A stretch of DNA of 64,000 nt. Origin: Molanna angustata. Lineage: Eukaryota; Arthropoda; Insecta; Trichoptera; Molannidae. Both the position numbers and the translations under genes were made by a program. The first letter of the stretch is position 1, and each line of letters begins with the position of its first letter. The stretch covers positions 30,735,563-30,799,562 of the forward strand of contig OY754980.1 in NCBI GenBank assembly GCA_963576475.1, written 5' to 3'. Under the pieces are notes generated by a model. That model had not been told where the DNA came from, did no database searches, and worked only from the letters and a program-made list of their open reading frames with translations. Positions 1 through 11,460 of this stretch are shown here, piece after piece.

Positions 1-1266
1 ATTGCTAGGCCATTTGGCGCGAGTGGCAGCCCTGAGCAATCTCTCAAGTTTTCCATCTCACGCAGGGCTGTTACTTTTCACGAGAAATGACTCACCTCTG
101 AGAGAAGTTTTAACTTTTATTATAAGATAACACCCCAGAGAGCTGTGAGGGTTAAGTTTCAAGTGTAAGAAGAGGCGGGAGTAAGAGCGAGAGGGCAGAG
201 AGTTAAAATATAATATAAGAGTGTGAGAGTCATGCCTTGGGCACATTGGTTTAGTGTTAAGTAAAGTTGGTTAGTACAGTAGCGTAAACAGCTCGGACAG
301 TGGCGAGTCAATAAGGCTTGCGAAGCTGCCTTGCAAATTGAACGAAATAGAAACGCTTTATATTTTTACGGCAAGTAACACCCCTCGCATCCTTAAGGGC
401 GGATATATTTATTTAATAAAATAGACAATAACATAAAGAAAAACGCCACATCACAATTCCTTTAAAATTCCTACAAAAAATGGCTGTTTTCTTCGGGCAG
501 GCTCTATGCTGAGGGGGTTGTCCATCCTTAACATCTGACTTATTTAATTTTACTTTTATTTCCTATATTTCATTTCTTCTAATTCATTTATTTTATTTAA
601 TCTAAAACTTTACTTCTTAATCTTTTTTTTTAAGTTTCTAGAATGTAACCTCTATGTGTAAATAATTTGTATACCCTATTGTGTAAAAGTAATAGCGCCA
701 GAACAGGTCTCGCCTAGTGGGGCGTTATTTACTTAATCTTAATATGTAAAAATGTTTGTTTATTAACAATTAATAAATAAATTATACGCTGTTGCCACTA
801 CCACCCGCCTTACATATGGGGACTGTTAAAGGTCCCCTCATAGAACGCTAAGTGAGCGACAAGAAAAAAATGCATAGCACAAAAGGAGCTCATGGAGCCC
901 TCTAGATTGGCAATATCGGAACCATAGTGCAAAAAGAACAATCAAGGAATGTGAATGGAAGATTCACACTCGTGGATTATCATTGACTTCAGATCTCGTT
1001 AAATGAAAAGCATCAGATGTGAGGTGGTAATCTACCAATAGTAAGGCACCATAACTATGACCGAACATCTTTAAAGCTTTAAAATTATGTATACTGTATA
1101 GATGCCGTCAAACTTCTTAAGCTTAATTGCCATGGAGGGGCACATTTTGCACATATATTAACCACAGAGGCTATGTTGCGGCCATAGGGGTCTGGCCAAT
1201 AAAGCTGAGGCTGGTCGCAGCCCCATCCTAAGATTTTAGGCAATTAGTCGGTGCCCCTTTCAATTA
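1..1266. other. No gene recognised
   Basis: AT-rich apart from the first 350 bp, with no coding pattern I could support. Bases 685-735 (AACAGGTCTCGCCTAGTGGG) resemble 2570-2610 and, reversed, 34755-34800, so a short dispersed repeat end is present. Confidence 0.5.
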
Positions 1267-1464
1267 TTGCACGTGAAAGAGCAGGGCAGACGCCTCAATG
1301 CCTTACTCGACGGTGACTTGTCACACGCGGCGAAGATTCAGCTACAGAATCATCTGACGAGCAAGATGGGATGCACAGTGCTTGATGCTCTCAAAGGTTC
1401 CCAATGTAGTGGGGTAGGTGACTTCAAAATTCCTATCAAATATAGTACCCGAAAAAAAATGTGA
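1267..1464 (+). other. Short open frame, unrecognised
   Basis: A 65-codon open frame that would begin at a TTG, not an ATG. The reading (RRLNALLDGDLSHAAKI near its start) matches no family I recognise. No splice-site or promoter context supports it. It may be a fragment of a transposon protein or chance. Confidence 0.15.
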
Positions 1465-1527
1465 TGGGCGCAAATTGTTTTCCGATAATTATACGATGTT
1501 GTTCATTCATCGCGACGGAACGCATGC

Positions 1528-1880
1528 CACTTGATTGTATGTAGTGTAAACGATCACTTTACTTGTAACTTGCCACTTGACTGTATGTAGTGTAAACGGT
1601 CACTGTCCACTTGCATTTTTACTTGTAACTTGCCACTTGACTGGCTGTAGTGTAAACAGTCACTGTCCACTTGCATCTTTACTTGTAACTTGCCACTTGA
1701 CTGTCTGTAGTGTAAACGGTTAATGTCTACTTGCATCTTTACTTGTAACTTGCCACTTGACTGTCTGTAGTGTAAACGGTTAATGTCCACTTGCATCTTT
1801 ACTTGTAACTTGCCACTTGACTGTCTGTAGAGTAAACGGTCACTGTCCATTTGCCACTTTACTTGTAACTTGCCACTTGT
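1528..1880. repeat. 60-bp minisatellite, about six copies
   Basis: Tandem unit of exactly 60 bp containing ACTTGTAACTTGCCACTTGA and a TGTAGTGTAAACGGT block. Copies differ by a few substitutions. Because 60 is a multiple of three, the array is open on the minus strand as a repeated peptide (KLQVKMQVD...); this is a by-product of the period and not evidence of a gene. Confidence 0.95.
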
Positions 1881-2041
1881 CTAAACACTAAACTGGTGTT
1901 AACTAGGCATTAGAGTAGAGGCTTGTATGAATGTTGCGACATACTATCTCTGAGGTGTTATGTCTAAACGATAATTCAGATGGATTATGAATGCACTATT
2001 ATAAAATTGTATGTGACGATATGGTAGATAGTACCTTCGTG

Positions 2042-2043
<2 letters not shown>

Positions 2044-2087
<44 letters not shown>
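2044..2087. repeat. (CT)n microsatellite
   Basis: About 21 uninterrupted CT dinucleotides. Confidence 0.98.
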
Positions 2088-2088
<1 letters not shown>

Positions 2089-2174
2089 ACCTTATCCTTA
2101 CAACTGAGGATGATGGCTGAAATCAAACACACTTTGTGTCGTCCGCCTCCAAGGTTATATATTGGGCAAAACAT

Positions 2175-3429
2175 AGAGCACCATCAGTCACAGAAGACCC
2201 CAATGAAGACTGAACAAGATCACTCCATCTAGTCGGAGAGCGATTATGAGATATTTGTCCTTCTAAGCTGCCCATCACAATAAGCTTTTCGGGGTAATCT
2301 GGTTCTCTCGTGTCAATGTGTTCAAAGAATTGAAATGGCAGAATACAATCTGCTCATGTCCTGTTAAATATGCTAACATAGTTCACTACTCTGTGCCTTC
2401 ATAGCGTGAGGATCTCTACCATAGCTTTGTGCCATCCATAATTTCCACTACAATAATATGGGCTAAAATAACTGAGAGCTCACGTTATATTATTCTGGTT
2501 ATTTTTATTTTCTGTTTATGTTTAATTATTTTGCATTCAAAAACATGTATCCTTAGGCCAAATTGAAAAAGTACTGCCTCAGAACAGACTTGTCTAGTGA
2601 GGCATTAAATTTCCAAATAGGTAAAATTGTACATTGTATGTTTATAATAAGTATTATTATACAGATAAAAAATACAATAAAATAAAATGAACATCAAGAA
2701 AAAGAAAATAAAAACAATTCACAATAAATATAACCACCAAAATCACAATATAGAGTAATAAGACATAAGTTATAATATGTCTTTAGAGGATTTTATTTAC
2801 TAAGATTTATAAACTAATTATAGAACACGCTTAATTAAAACCTTCTAATAATTAAGTATAATTTAAAACCAAGTAATAAACAACCGCTAAAGTCCACAAT
2901 TTATGCAAATTAAATAATCATAGAAGTATATAAGTATCAACAATAGGTACAACAAAAAATAAATTTAAATATACTTAAAATTATTACCTACTAATTCATG
3001 TATTTCACATATTTATTATTGATTAATTAAAGTTTAATTAATTTCTGTTTATTTTATTTGAGGAATTAGTGTTTTTTATTGTGTTTGCGTCGAGTGTGGA
3101 TGAAAATATAAATGCATTCAGAATTCATAATAAAAGTATGTATCTTGAAGAATGTAAACAAGTCATAATAATATATGTATATCTACATTTATACCTGTGT
3201 ATATTCATCTGAACTTGAGGTGAATTTTTAATTCGCTATGCAGCTGAGAGAAGTGTACCAAGTCACATTTGCACGTGATCATAAAAAAGTACTCCCAAGA
3301 CACAAAAATATGTGCGCTGATACGAAAAAAGATTAATTATTTAATTAATTATTAGGTAAGTATATAATTTAAAAAAAAAATATTAAAGAAAGAAAAATGT
3401 AGAAGTATTCGATTTACGTATTATTTTTT
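2175..3429. other. AT-rich, no gene recognised
   Basis: No coding pattern. Contains the short repeat end at 2570-2640 that is also seen near 690. Confidence 0.5.
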
Positions 3430-3585
3430 TTAATTTTATTTTCATTAAAGTTTTACATCACAATAATTGTGATCTCACTAGCCTACAGGCTATCAGTGAG
3501 TTTCCCATACAAAAAGGTCAAGTACATATTACATTCCTTAAGTTACAGTATTAAAATTATAATATGAGATACATGTTTTTTACAT
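3430..3585 (-). mobile_element. LINE 3' end, truncated copy
   Basis: Over 90% identical by eye to 55715-55870 (shared core TCTCACTAGCCTACAGGCTA and on to ATACATGTTTTTT). At 55715 the same segment is preceded, on the minus strand, by a reverse-transcriptase C-terminus, so this is a 5'-truncated 3' end of that LINE. Confidence 0.7.
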
Positions 3586-3589
3586 TGGT

Positions 3590-3790
3590 GCAAGCAAAAA
3601 CACAATGCAAAAAATTAACATATAATTCTGGGGCACATCTGTGGTGACATCTGTGCGAGAGCATTGTCACCTCATGTGTAAGGACTGTTGCTATCATGGT
3701 ATAAAAAATAGTTTCTCCATAGATGGCGTTACAAAAATGTTTCTTCGTTACTTCATAGATGACGATGTATATAAATATGTAGGACGCACA
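3590..3790 (-). repeat. Interspersed repeat A, partial
   Basis: Contains the ATAGATGGCGTTACAAA ... CTTCGTTACTTCATAGATGA block and the TTGTCACCTCATGTGTAAGG block, both also present at 39430-39560. Complementary to the distal part of the plus-strand copies. Confidence 0.65.
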
Positions 3791-4354
3791 TACACAATTA
3801 TTTTTGCAGTTAAATAAAGATACAATAAAGTAGACAAGAGAAAGGGAACATGTACATATATAATATATGTAGGCAGAGAGTAGAAGCAGAGATTCATGTA
3901 AGGATATTAAATTTAGCAGTATGTAAATGAGCAGATTATATTCTGCCATTACATTTTAGCCAGTCCGTTACCAGACTTTTAAAGTTTATTTCATCGCTTA
4001 GTATTTGTATATAAAATTATAAATAAATAAATATGATCTTGTATAAAAATATCGGCGCATAGTTTCACGTAGACTAGTAGAGCGTTGTATAGTGTAAAGT
4101 AAATTTGGTTCAGAGAGGCAAGTGAAAATTGGAATTTGCTACGTGCGGGGATATCACATTCTGCATTGCCAACAATTTAGCTATGTACCTACTACCTACT
4201 AAAGATATTTTTAATACAAAAATAAAAAGGTTTAAAAAAATAACCACATTGTTTTTATTTCCCCAGGAATTTTATAACCTAGTTAGTAGAATAATTTTAA
4301 TTAAATTACAAAAATTCATAATAGTATTAGTAAAATATTTTGTTTTAACAATCC

Positions 4355-4885
4355 CCATCTCTGGAACAGTTCTTTGTGATTAACAATCATCACATCTATA
4401 ACAGCTCTTTGTGATAAACGATCCTCACCAGAACAACTACTTGTGATTGAAAATCCACAGTTCTAGAACAGCTCTTCCTGATTAACGATTCTCAGCTATA
4501 GAACGGCTCTTTGTGATTAACATTTCTCACCTCTAGAATAACTCTTTGTGTTTGACAATCCACAATTCTAGAACAGCTCTTCATGATTAACGATTATCAG
4601 CTGTAGAACGGCTCTTCGTGATTAACATTCCTCACCTGAAGAACAACTCTTTGTGATTGACAATCCACAATTCTAGAACAGCTCTTCGTGATTAACAATT
4701 CTCAGCTATAGAATAGCTCTTTGTGATTAACATTCATCACCTCTAGAATACCTCTTTGTGATTGACAATCCACAATTCTAGAACAGCTCTTCATGATTAA
4801 CGATTATCAGCTGTAGAACGGCTCTTCGTGATTAACATTCCTCACCTGAAGAACAACTCTTTGTGATTGACAATCCACAATAGGC
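4355..4885. repeat. Minisatellite with ~36-bp unit, array 1
   Basis: Repeats of a unit like CTAGAACAGCTCTTCGTGAT followed by TAACNATTCTCA. Units alternate in three types (endings AACGATTCTCAGC, AACATTCCTCACC, GACAATCCACAATT), giving a higher-order period near 108 bp. Confidence 0.9.
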
Positions 4886-5125
4886 ATGATGACTAATTTT
4901 GAAAAACTATCTCACGATGTTTTTACGCATTCACTGTTTTCAAATATATATACATTTCTACATAAAATAAAGGTTTAGTAGCAAAAATCGCCATTTTAAA
5001 ATCAAATTTGACATTTACGCCAAAAAAAGCTTGTAGTATCATGGCGGCTGCCGACCCTGACGGTGACGTCATGGTATCGTAAACTGCATATCACTACTAT
5101 ATGTAATATATGTGTTCTAAGACGA

Positions 5126-5290
5126 TTTGTGTATTTATAATCAATTCAAAAGTGCATAAGTGTTGTGCGGTCCCTAAATGTACAAACACGACGAAAAAAA
5201 CACCTACTGAGGTATTTGTTTTCGTCCCACGCGAAAAAAAAGAGAAATAAGTGATTAAATTTCGCACGGCGAGACACAAGTGAATTTTAT
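5126..5290 (+). pseudogene. THAP-type zinc-finger relic
   Basis: The plus frame at 5145-5229 reads KCCAVPKCTNTTKKTPTEVF then VFVPREKKEK and a stop. Shifting past the stop gives a second TGA followed by LNFARRDTSEFY. In intact insect THAP domains the corresponding stretch runs C-x-V-P-x-C ... F-x-x-P ... KW-x-x-x-A-R-R-D (recall), so the TGA at the tryptophan position looks like a TGG to TGA change. The distal C-x2-H zinc ligands are not visible. Probably the N-terminus of a dead transposase or THAP gene. GC-rich sequence with a TGACGTCA-like site lies just upstream (5040-5070). Confidence 0.55.
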
Positions 5291-6038
5291 TAAGTACGCG
5301 TTTACAATGAAGTACAGTATTTGTTCCCCCACTTTTAGCTCTGAATAATATAATATTTACCATTATTTAGGCAATAAGCATATAAAGAACTTCATTAATG
5401 TCCAAACGTCAAAATAGGCCATCATAAGTTTCCCGCGTATGTTTTTAGCTTATGAACACATAATGTAGAGAGAAGAAGGAGCATATTTTATCGATTTTCG
5501 AGATGTAAGTTGTATTTAAATTACAGATAAATAAAGTACTTATATGTACTTATTATTAAGTTTTTACGTTTCGAAATTCTGATGAACAAAAGTCTTTGTT
5601 CGACGCAAAGAAATATCCGACCATCAAAAGTTCCATTCTAGTTAAGAGTAGTTAAGACAGGCAGAAAAATAACTACTATGGCTGCTATTGCTAAAAATAA
5701 CGATAGCAGATAAATATAGCTTGTTATGAACACAATACAAATAACGAGCGCTATGTAATAATTCGTATGCTGCTAAAATTGTAACGATGTTTTAAAACGC
5801 ATGCTTCGCGTAATCGCCGTCGTTTCGCAAATCGCTTCATTGCATGAAAAAAATATAGCTTGCTAGTTTAGTTTGGCAGTGACCAGCATCATAACATGTC
5901 GAACGTTCGTCAGCTCACCATCGCGTGACAAAATTGTAGAATACTAAAACTAAATTAGTTTACCATACGTTGCGAGCGTTCATTATTTATTTATTTATTC
6001 AATAAAAACTAAGTTACATACAAAATACAATTAACATA

Positions 6039-6624
6039 GGCCCGATATTACAGTCGGCCCTCAACTCATTGAGTTTGCCAAACTCAAGATTAATGTTAAG
6101 GGGAGATTGAATCCATTTCCGTATTACAGTGCAATATGACATGTCAGTTACTAAATCTTCAATTATAGACATATTTCACTTTTTCTGTGGTTATTATCTG
6201 TCAAATTTAAATAACCTCAAATAATACGAAATACAAAACGGGACGCTACGACTTTAAATACCATTGTTTTAATATCCAACATGGTAAATTTAATTTTTTT
6301 CACCAAAATAATGCTTTTAAATGCCCGTGTTCGTTTCAATACGGCTGTCAGTTTGTTTTGTTGTGTGGCGCCACCTTCGATACAACACTGAAACTACACA
6401 CGTTGCCTAACGCCTCTAGTGATAGAAACTGAAACTACACGAGTTGCCTAGCAAATGACAGTTGACTCACAGTTAAGTACTTAATCTGCCAGAAACGTTG
6501 AGTTAAATATTTGTCGTTTTAGTGACGTATTTGAGGGAAGATTAGGTCTAAACGGACACTGTAATACGCTATATTTTTGTAAAACTTGAGTTTAGCTCTT
6601 AAACTGACACTGTAATACCGGCCC
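6039..6624. mobile_element. MITE family M1, copy 1 (586 bp)
   Basis: Ends are inverted: GGCCCGATATTACAGT at the left and ACTGTAATACCGGCCC at the right. Flanked on both sides by ATA. A second copy at 57778-58355 matches across the element (for example CAATATGACATGTCAGTTAC and CTAAACGGACACTGTAATAC), with internal indels. No coding capacity, so non-autonomous. Confidence 0.85.
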
Positions 6625-6820
6625 ATAGTGTCCCCCGATAGGTAGGCGAGTATCTAGGTAAATTGAAACTATTTGCTTTGATGAATACTTGTTCCATTTA
6701 TATTTAATTTGTTTTAGTTTTAAGTATCTAATTAAAATATTAATATATCGATAACACCAAAATAAACATAGTCCAGACCGACAATTAATGCGTATATTGT
6801 ATTGAAGACTATCAGAATAA

Positions 6821-7035
6821 TTGACGCGACCATACTATGACGTCGTGCGCTCTGATTGTTTTTTCTCATAAAATGGCGGACTAACACATTTTGTATTTTT
6901 ATATTTATAATATTATTATTATTCACTCCTATAAATTAAAAAAAAACATTTTTTAAATCTTTATATATATAACCTATTTTATTTTTTAAAATCATAATTT
7001 CAATGATTTTTTTCTTACAGTCATCACACCTATTA
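6821..7035. repeat. Diverged segment duplicated at 7471-7668
   Basis: Shares GACGTCRTGCGCTCTGATTG, AAAATGGCGGAC and the CATAATTTCAATGATTTTTT block with 7471-7668. The second copy leads straight into minisatellite array 2, so both belong to one dispersed repeat that includes the ~36-bp units. Confidence 0.75.
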
Positions 7036-7470
7036 CATATTTTAATGTATTAATCATAATATGTATATGAATCATAACAGTTATCCCATATGTATATTAG
7101 ATTCATCATAATACATTGTGTATTTCCATTTCAACCTCATGTAACACTGTACAACTCCCACAAACAATATAATTACATCATTTTATTTTATAATCAAGCA
7201 ATGAAAGCCACCAAGTTATTTATTTCTGAAACGTTAAATATTCTCCACCACGTTACAATACTCGGTGCGTGTTATAACAGATGCGTCAACGATTCAATAG
7301 AGCGGATAGCGATATTATTTGGTTTATTGTCCCAAATAAACCAAATAAATCAATAAATAAAAATAGCATGTTAAAAATAAGCAGCATATTCCATATAGCT
7401 TGTTATGAAAAAAATAGCCATTTCGAACAACACAACAGTTGACAGTAACAAACACAATTGACAGTGACAA

Positions 7471-7668
7471 TATGGTGACGTCATGCGCTCTGATTGGTGT
7501 TTCACATAAAATGGCGGACAAACATATTTTGTATTTTTATTTTAATAATATTAATATTATTCGCTCTTTTAAAATGAAAATAAATATATTTTTTCAAATC
7601 TTTATAACATATTTTATCTAATAAAATCATAATTTCAATGATTTTTTCTTACTGTCATCACGCCTATT
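7471..7668. repeat. Second copy of the 6821-7035 segment
   Basis: Aligned by the same blocks as the first copy. Ends at CATCACGCCTATT, immediately followed by the ~36-bp array. Confidence 0.75.
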
Positions 7669-7935
7669 CTAGAACAGCTCTTCGTGATTAACAATTCTCA
7701 GCTATAGAATAGCTCTTTGTGATTGACATTCATCACCTCTAGAATACCTCTTTGTGATTGACAATTCACAATTCTAAAACAGCTCTTCGTGATTAACAAT
7801 TCTCAGCTATAGAATAGCTCTTTGTGATTAACATTCATCACCTCTAGAATACCTCTTTGTGATTGACAATCCACAATTCTAGAACAGCTTTTCGTGATTA
7901 ACAATCCTCAACTATAGAATAGCTTTTTGTTTACA
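7669..7935. repeat. Minisatellite with ~36-bp unit, array 2
   Basis: Same units and same three-type order as array 1 (4355-4885), 2.8 kb away. Confidence 0.9.
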
Positions 7936-8088
7936 TTCCAATAACATAATATAATCTACGATATACCGTACGCTGATACCTTCAGCTCTAATACCCTTAT
8001 TCAGTTACAAATACATATGAGGATTAAGGATGCCTCAAGCCTAATTTTTTTCTTTATTAAGGTAATATATGAATTGTTTAATGATATA

Positions 8089-8345
8089 TTATTTCAAATA
8101 AAGGAAAATATTGAGTCCAGAAGCATCCTCAATCCACACATTATAGTCTCTGAATACGGGTGCAAGAGTTCGCAAATCATCATCATCATGATAAGCTCGA
8201 CTGCCCTGGCCAAACCCAGTAGTCTCTTCCACTGTTGCCATTCTGAAGCCACTTTTTCCAGTTTTTGATTTGCAGAATGGATAAATCAGCGCTGATAAGA
8301 GTGCATCCATCGCATTTTGGGCCTTCCGTCGCAAATCCTATCACC
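8089..8345 (-). pseudogene. LINE 3' tail, reverse-transcriptase C-terminus
   Basis: Minus-strand frames read GRPKMRWMHSYQR, then a stop, then SEWQQWKRLLGLARAVEL, followed by an ATGATGATGATG-type tail. This matches the G-R-P-x-x-R-W-x-D ... W-R-x-L pattern at the C-terminus of insect non-LTR retrotransposon proteins. Broken by stops and only 55 bp from exon 1. Confidence 0.45.
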
Positions 8346-8399
8346 TAAGAAATAAAATTACCAGCCGTTTTTTAAATAGATTCCTTGTTTAATTCGCAG

Positions 8400-8608
8400 T
8401 TTGGATTTCCGAAGCGGCCCCCTGATCCATTTAGCTACCACAGACGACCTCGGCGCCAGATCGCACTTTGTCGTAGACGAAGGAAGACCTGAGGAGGCTC
8501 ATCTGGCCATCAAGGGGGTGGCACTCTCCGACGAAGGGGTCTTCAGGTGTAGAGTTGACTTCATGGACTCACCTACGAGAAACTTTAAGGTCAACCTGTC
8601 CTTAGTCG
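8400..8608 (+). CDS. Sidestep-like Ig-domain protein, exon 1 of 6 seen (end of Ig1)
   Basis: Internal coding exon of an immunoglobulin-superfamily cell-surface protein, probably of the Sidestep family (neuronal recognition and axon guidance in insects). It follows AG at 8398-8399 and ends before GT at 8609. The first base completes a codon begun in an unseen upstream exon (phase 2) and the last base begins the next codon (phase 1). The 69 whole codons start LDFRSGPLIHLATTDDLG. Near the end is the Ig signature D-E-G-V-F-R-C (SDEGVFRCRVDF), which carries the second disulfide cysteine of Ig1, then PTRNFKVNLSLV, the linker to Ig2. RCRVDF followed by TRN and a hydrophobic strand is, from recall, typical of Sidestep proteins. 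GC and codon structure stand out against the AT-rich flanks. The first half of Ig1 and the signal peptide must lie upstream of the window or be unrecognised. Confidence 0.88.
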
Positions 8609-9339
8609 GTAAGATTATTATTTTTTTATTGCAAATACCAAAAATTAACATATTTATAACTGAATTTATAAAATTATTTTAATAATAAGTTGGTTCGTAC
8701 CACCTAACGAAAGAGCATTATCCAATAGTGATCCAAATGGATAGGCCATAACATCAGGCATCAGGGTCTGCTTGTTACTATAGCCGAAGAAATGACGGAG
8801 GGTAGTAACTATAGAAGTTACTCTAGAGACAGTTATATAAACCAAGTGATTAGTGATGTGCGTTGTAGCAGCTACCGAGAGATAAAGATGCTGGTGACAA
8901 CAGAGAAATGTGGAGAAATAAAGTGTTTGGTGCAAAATAATCTTTAGGATTATAACCATGAAGAAGAATCACCACACTAGTCTATCTAAAGTTAATTTAT
9001 CTAAAGTTAAAGGCTAGCTAAGTCGACGTACCTCCACCCGCTCCGCATATCCCGCAGGGTTTGACTTTAAATGCTTACTCATGCGAACCAATTATAAATA
9101 ACGAGTCCAACTAATTAGTGAAAAATTAATTAAACATGATTATATTAATTAGTGTATATTATATTTTGTTATTTTACTTTTTATTTTGATATAAATTGCT
9201 AATTGAATTGTTTAGTGTTTACTATTTGTTGTGATTGTGAATTTATATAATGATTATTTTATTATTTTAAATTTGTAAAAGGAAAAAATGTTTTATTTTT
9301 GATATCGACCTGGCAACTTAAAAGAATTGTTACGGCGGT

Positions 9340-10165
9340 ATTGTGGAAGTTGGTGTCTCTTTCTCGCACTGTGTCTGTAGTGCTGTGTGAGCGGGACATC
9401 AACTCTGTAGGTACCTGTAGTAGTGTCAGGCATAGATTACACTAACTAGTGTCAGGTATTGTGGAAGTTGGTGTCTCTTTCTCGCACTGTGTCTGTAGTG
9501 CTGTGTGAGCGGGACATCAACTCTGTAGGTACCTGTAGTAGTGTCAGGCATAGATTACACTAACTAGTGTCAGGTATTGTGGAAGTTGGTGTCTCTTTCT
9601 CGCACTGTGTCTGTAGTGCTGTGTGAGCGGGACATCAACTCTGTAGGTACCTGTAGTAGTGTCAGGCATAGATTACACTAACTAGTGTCAGGTATTGTGG
9701 AAGTTGGTGTCTCTTTCTCGCACTGTGTCTGTTGTGCTGTGTGAGCGGGACATCAACTCTGTAGGTACCTGTAGTAGTGTCAGGCATAGATTACACTAAC
9801 TAGTGTCAGGTATTGTGGAAGTTGGTGTCTCTTTCTCGCACTGTGTCTGTAGTGCTGTGTGAGCGGGACATCAACTCTGTAGGTACCTGTAGTAGTGTCA
9901 GGCATAGATTACACTAACTAGTGTCAGGTATTGTGGAAGTTGGTGTCTCTTTCTCGCACTGTGTCTGTAGTGCTGTGTGAGCGGGACATCAACTCTGTAG
10001 GTACCTGTAGTAGTGTCAGGCATAGATTACACTAACTAGTGTCAGGTATTGTGGAAGTTGGTGTCTCTTTCTCGCACTGTGTCTGTAGTGCTGTGTGAGC
10101 GGGACATCAACTCTGTAGGTACCTGTAGTAGTGTCAGGCATAGATTACACTAACTAGTGTCAGGT
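9340..10165. repeat. 118-bp tandem repeat, exactly seven copies
   Basis: Units start at 9340, 9458, 9576, 9694, 9812, 9930 and 10048 and end at 10165 (7 x 118 = 826). Each unit runs from ATTGTGGAAGTTGGTGTCTC to ACTAACTAGTGTCAGGT. The only difference I see is TGTCTGTTGTG for TGTCTGTAGTG in the fourth copy. Lies in the intron after exon 1. Near-identity implies recent amplification or homogenisation. Confidence 0.97.
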
Positions 10166-10336
10166 CGATGCGGAATAATGTTATGAATATTGTGTATTAA
10201 TTAATTTTTCTGTTGTTTTTCTTTTTAATTGTTGTTTAATACGAGTTTTATGTTTTATTTTTAACTTTTATTTTATAATGGCCTAGAGGCCGTATATGTA
10301 CTTAAATAAATAAATAAATAAAATAAATAAATAAAT

Positions 10337-11020
10337 TAAGAGTGTGACTGCTGCCAACGTACCTATTTTTTTCAATTTGAAATTGCATCATTATTACAAA
10401 AAGAATCATTTTGAAAAAAATAACCTAGTTAGTTTGGATATTAATAAAGAAAAATATACCTTAACTTTTTAATTATCTTCTGTATGTATATATTCTTGTA
10501 GGAAAATAATAAGCATACCCCGATTTTTGACATTTATTTTAAATTTCTAAAAAACTATAAGGTATAGAGCAATATATGTTTTTTATACATTGAAGAGGAT
10601 CAAAATATCTGGAAAAATATGATGCATCAGGTGAAGTATGTAAATAAATCAAAAAACTTTTATTTCACAATGCCGCTGAATGGAATATAAATGTTTTATA
10701 GGTTTTTTTACTAAACCTGAAGCATTAATGCAACGTCACATCATATTTTTCTAGATATTTTTGTCTTCTTTAATTTAAAAAAAAATATATTGAACTACGC
10801 CTTATAGTTTATTAAAAATATATGATAAACGTTGGAAATCGGGGTTTGCCACTATTTTTCTCCAAGAATTTATACAGAACATTATCAAAAGTTAAGGTAT
10901 ATTTTTCATTATTAATACCCAAACTATCTAAATTATTTTTTTCAAAACGATTTGATTAGAAATAATGATGGTATATCAAATTGAAAAATAGGTACCTACG
11001 TTGGCAGCTGTCCCCCCTTA
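10337..11020. mobile_element. Foldback element, ~684 bp with ~300-bp arms
   Basis: The left end TAAGAGTGTGACTGCTGCCA continuing ACGTACCTATTTTTTTCAAT is matched in inverse at the right end (ATTGAAAAATAGGTACCTAC GTTGGCAGCTGTCCCCCCTTA). The complementarity continues inwards (for example AAAAATATACCTTAAC at left, GTTAAGGTATATTTTT at right) to a centre near 10680. Arms are diverged by eye to about 80-85%. A flanking TTAA is possible as target duplication. Confidence 0.85.
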
Positions 11021-11075
11021 ATTGTGAAATTTAACATATTTTTAATACTAGTTAGGTATTTTTAATACCTTTTCA

Positions 11076-11235
11076 GGGGGGCAAGTCTGGTTATCCGGCG
11101 AATCAATATAACATCTTAAGATATATGGAGTTCAATAATATCTTAAGATGTTATAGAACTCCATATGATAATTATATCCATGATATGGGTAGTCGCGAGG
11201 GTTTTGATTTCGCCGATTGACCAGACTTGCCCCCC
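11076..11235. mobile_element. Palindromic MITE family M2, copy 1 (160 bp)
   Basis: Begins GGGGGGCAAGTCTGGT and ends ACCAGACTTGCCCCCC. The interior is also palindromic (ATCTTAAGAT centre). A second copy is at 44940-45114. Confidence 0.88.
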
Positions 11236-11340
11236 TAATTTAAAAAAATTATCCATAACGGAGTCTCATATTGTAGTTTGAAATGTTGTTATAAAACAAA
11301 AAAGAAAACTTTCAAGTATTTCCAAACGAATAGATTTTGT

Positions 11341-11460
11341 ATAAGAAGAAAAAACCGAGTGGGTTGTGGCCATCGCTACACTCTTTATTACCAGTCACAC
11401 ATTATATCAACCAAACAAAAAGACATAAAAATGTGTTCTTCGCACCCACGTGACTGATTC
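11341..11460 (+). repeat. Interspersed repeat C, partial
   Basis: GAGTGGGTTGTGGCCA is shared with 51500-51720 and, inverted, with 47915-47940. Only the first part of the family is present. Confidence 0.5.

Noticed and set aside
1554..1850. Repeated-peptide open frame on the minus strand
   Set aside because: Produced by the 60-bp period of the minisatellite (multiple of three); no gene context.
2098..2135. Possible second hammerhead (CTGAGGATGATGGCTGAAATC)
   Set aside because: CTGAGGA and GAAA are present by chance, but no stem II, stem III or complementary stem I.
1944..2174. Open frame with an ERERER run
   Set aside because: Read-through of the CT microsatellite.
8017..8268. Plus-strand frame upstream of exon 1 as a missing Ig exon
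   Set aside because: Reads as the antisense of a LINE tail; no Ig cysteine or tryptophan motif and no compatible donor.
9340..10165. CRISPR-like array
   Set aside because: Eukaryotic context, and the whole 118-bp unit is repeated, with no variable spacers.
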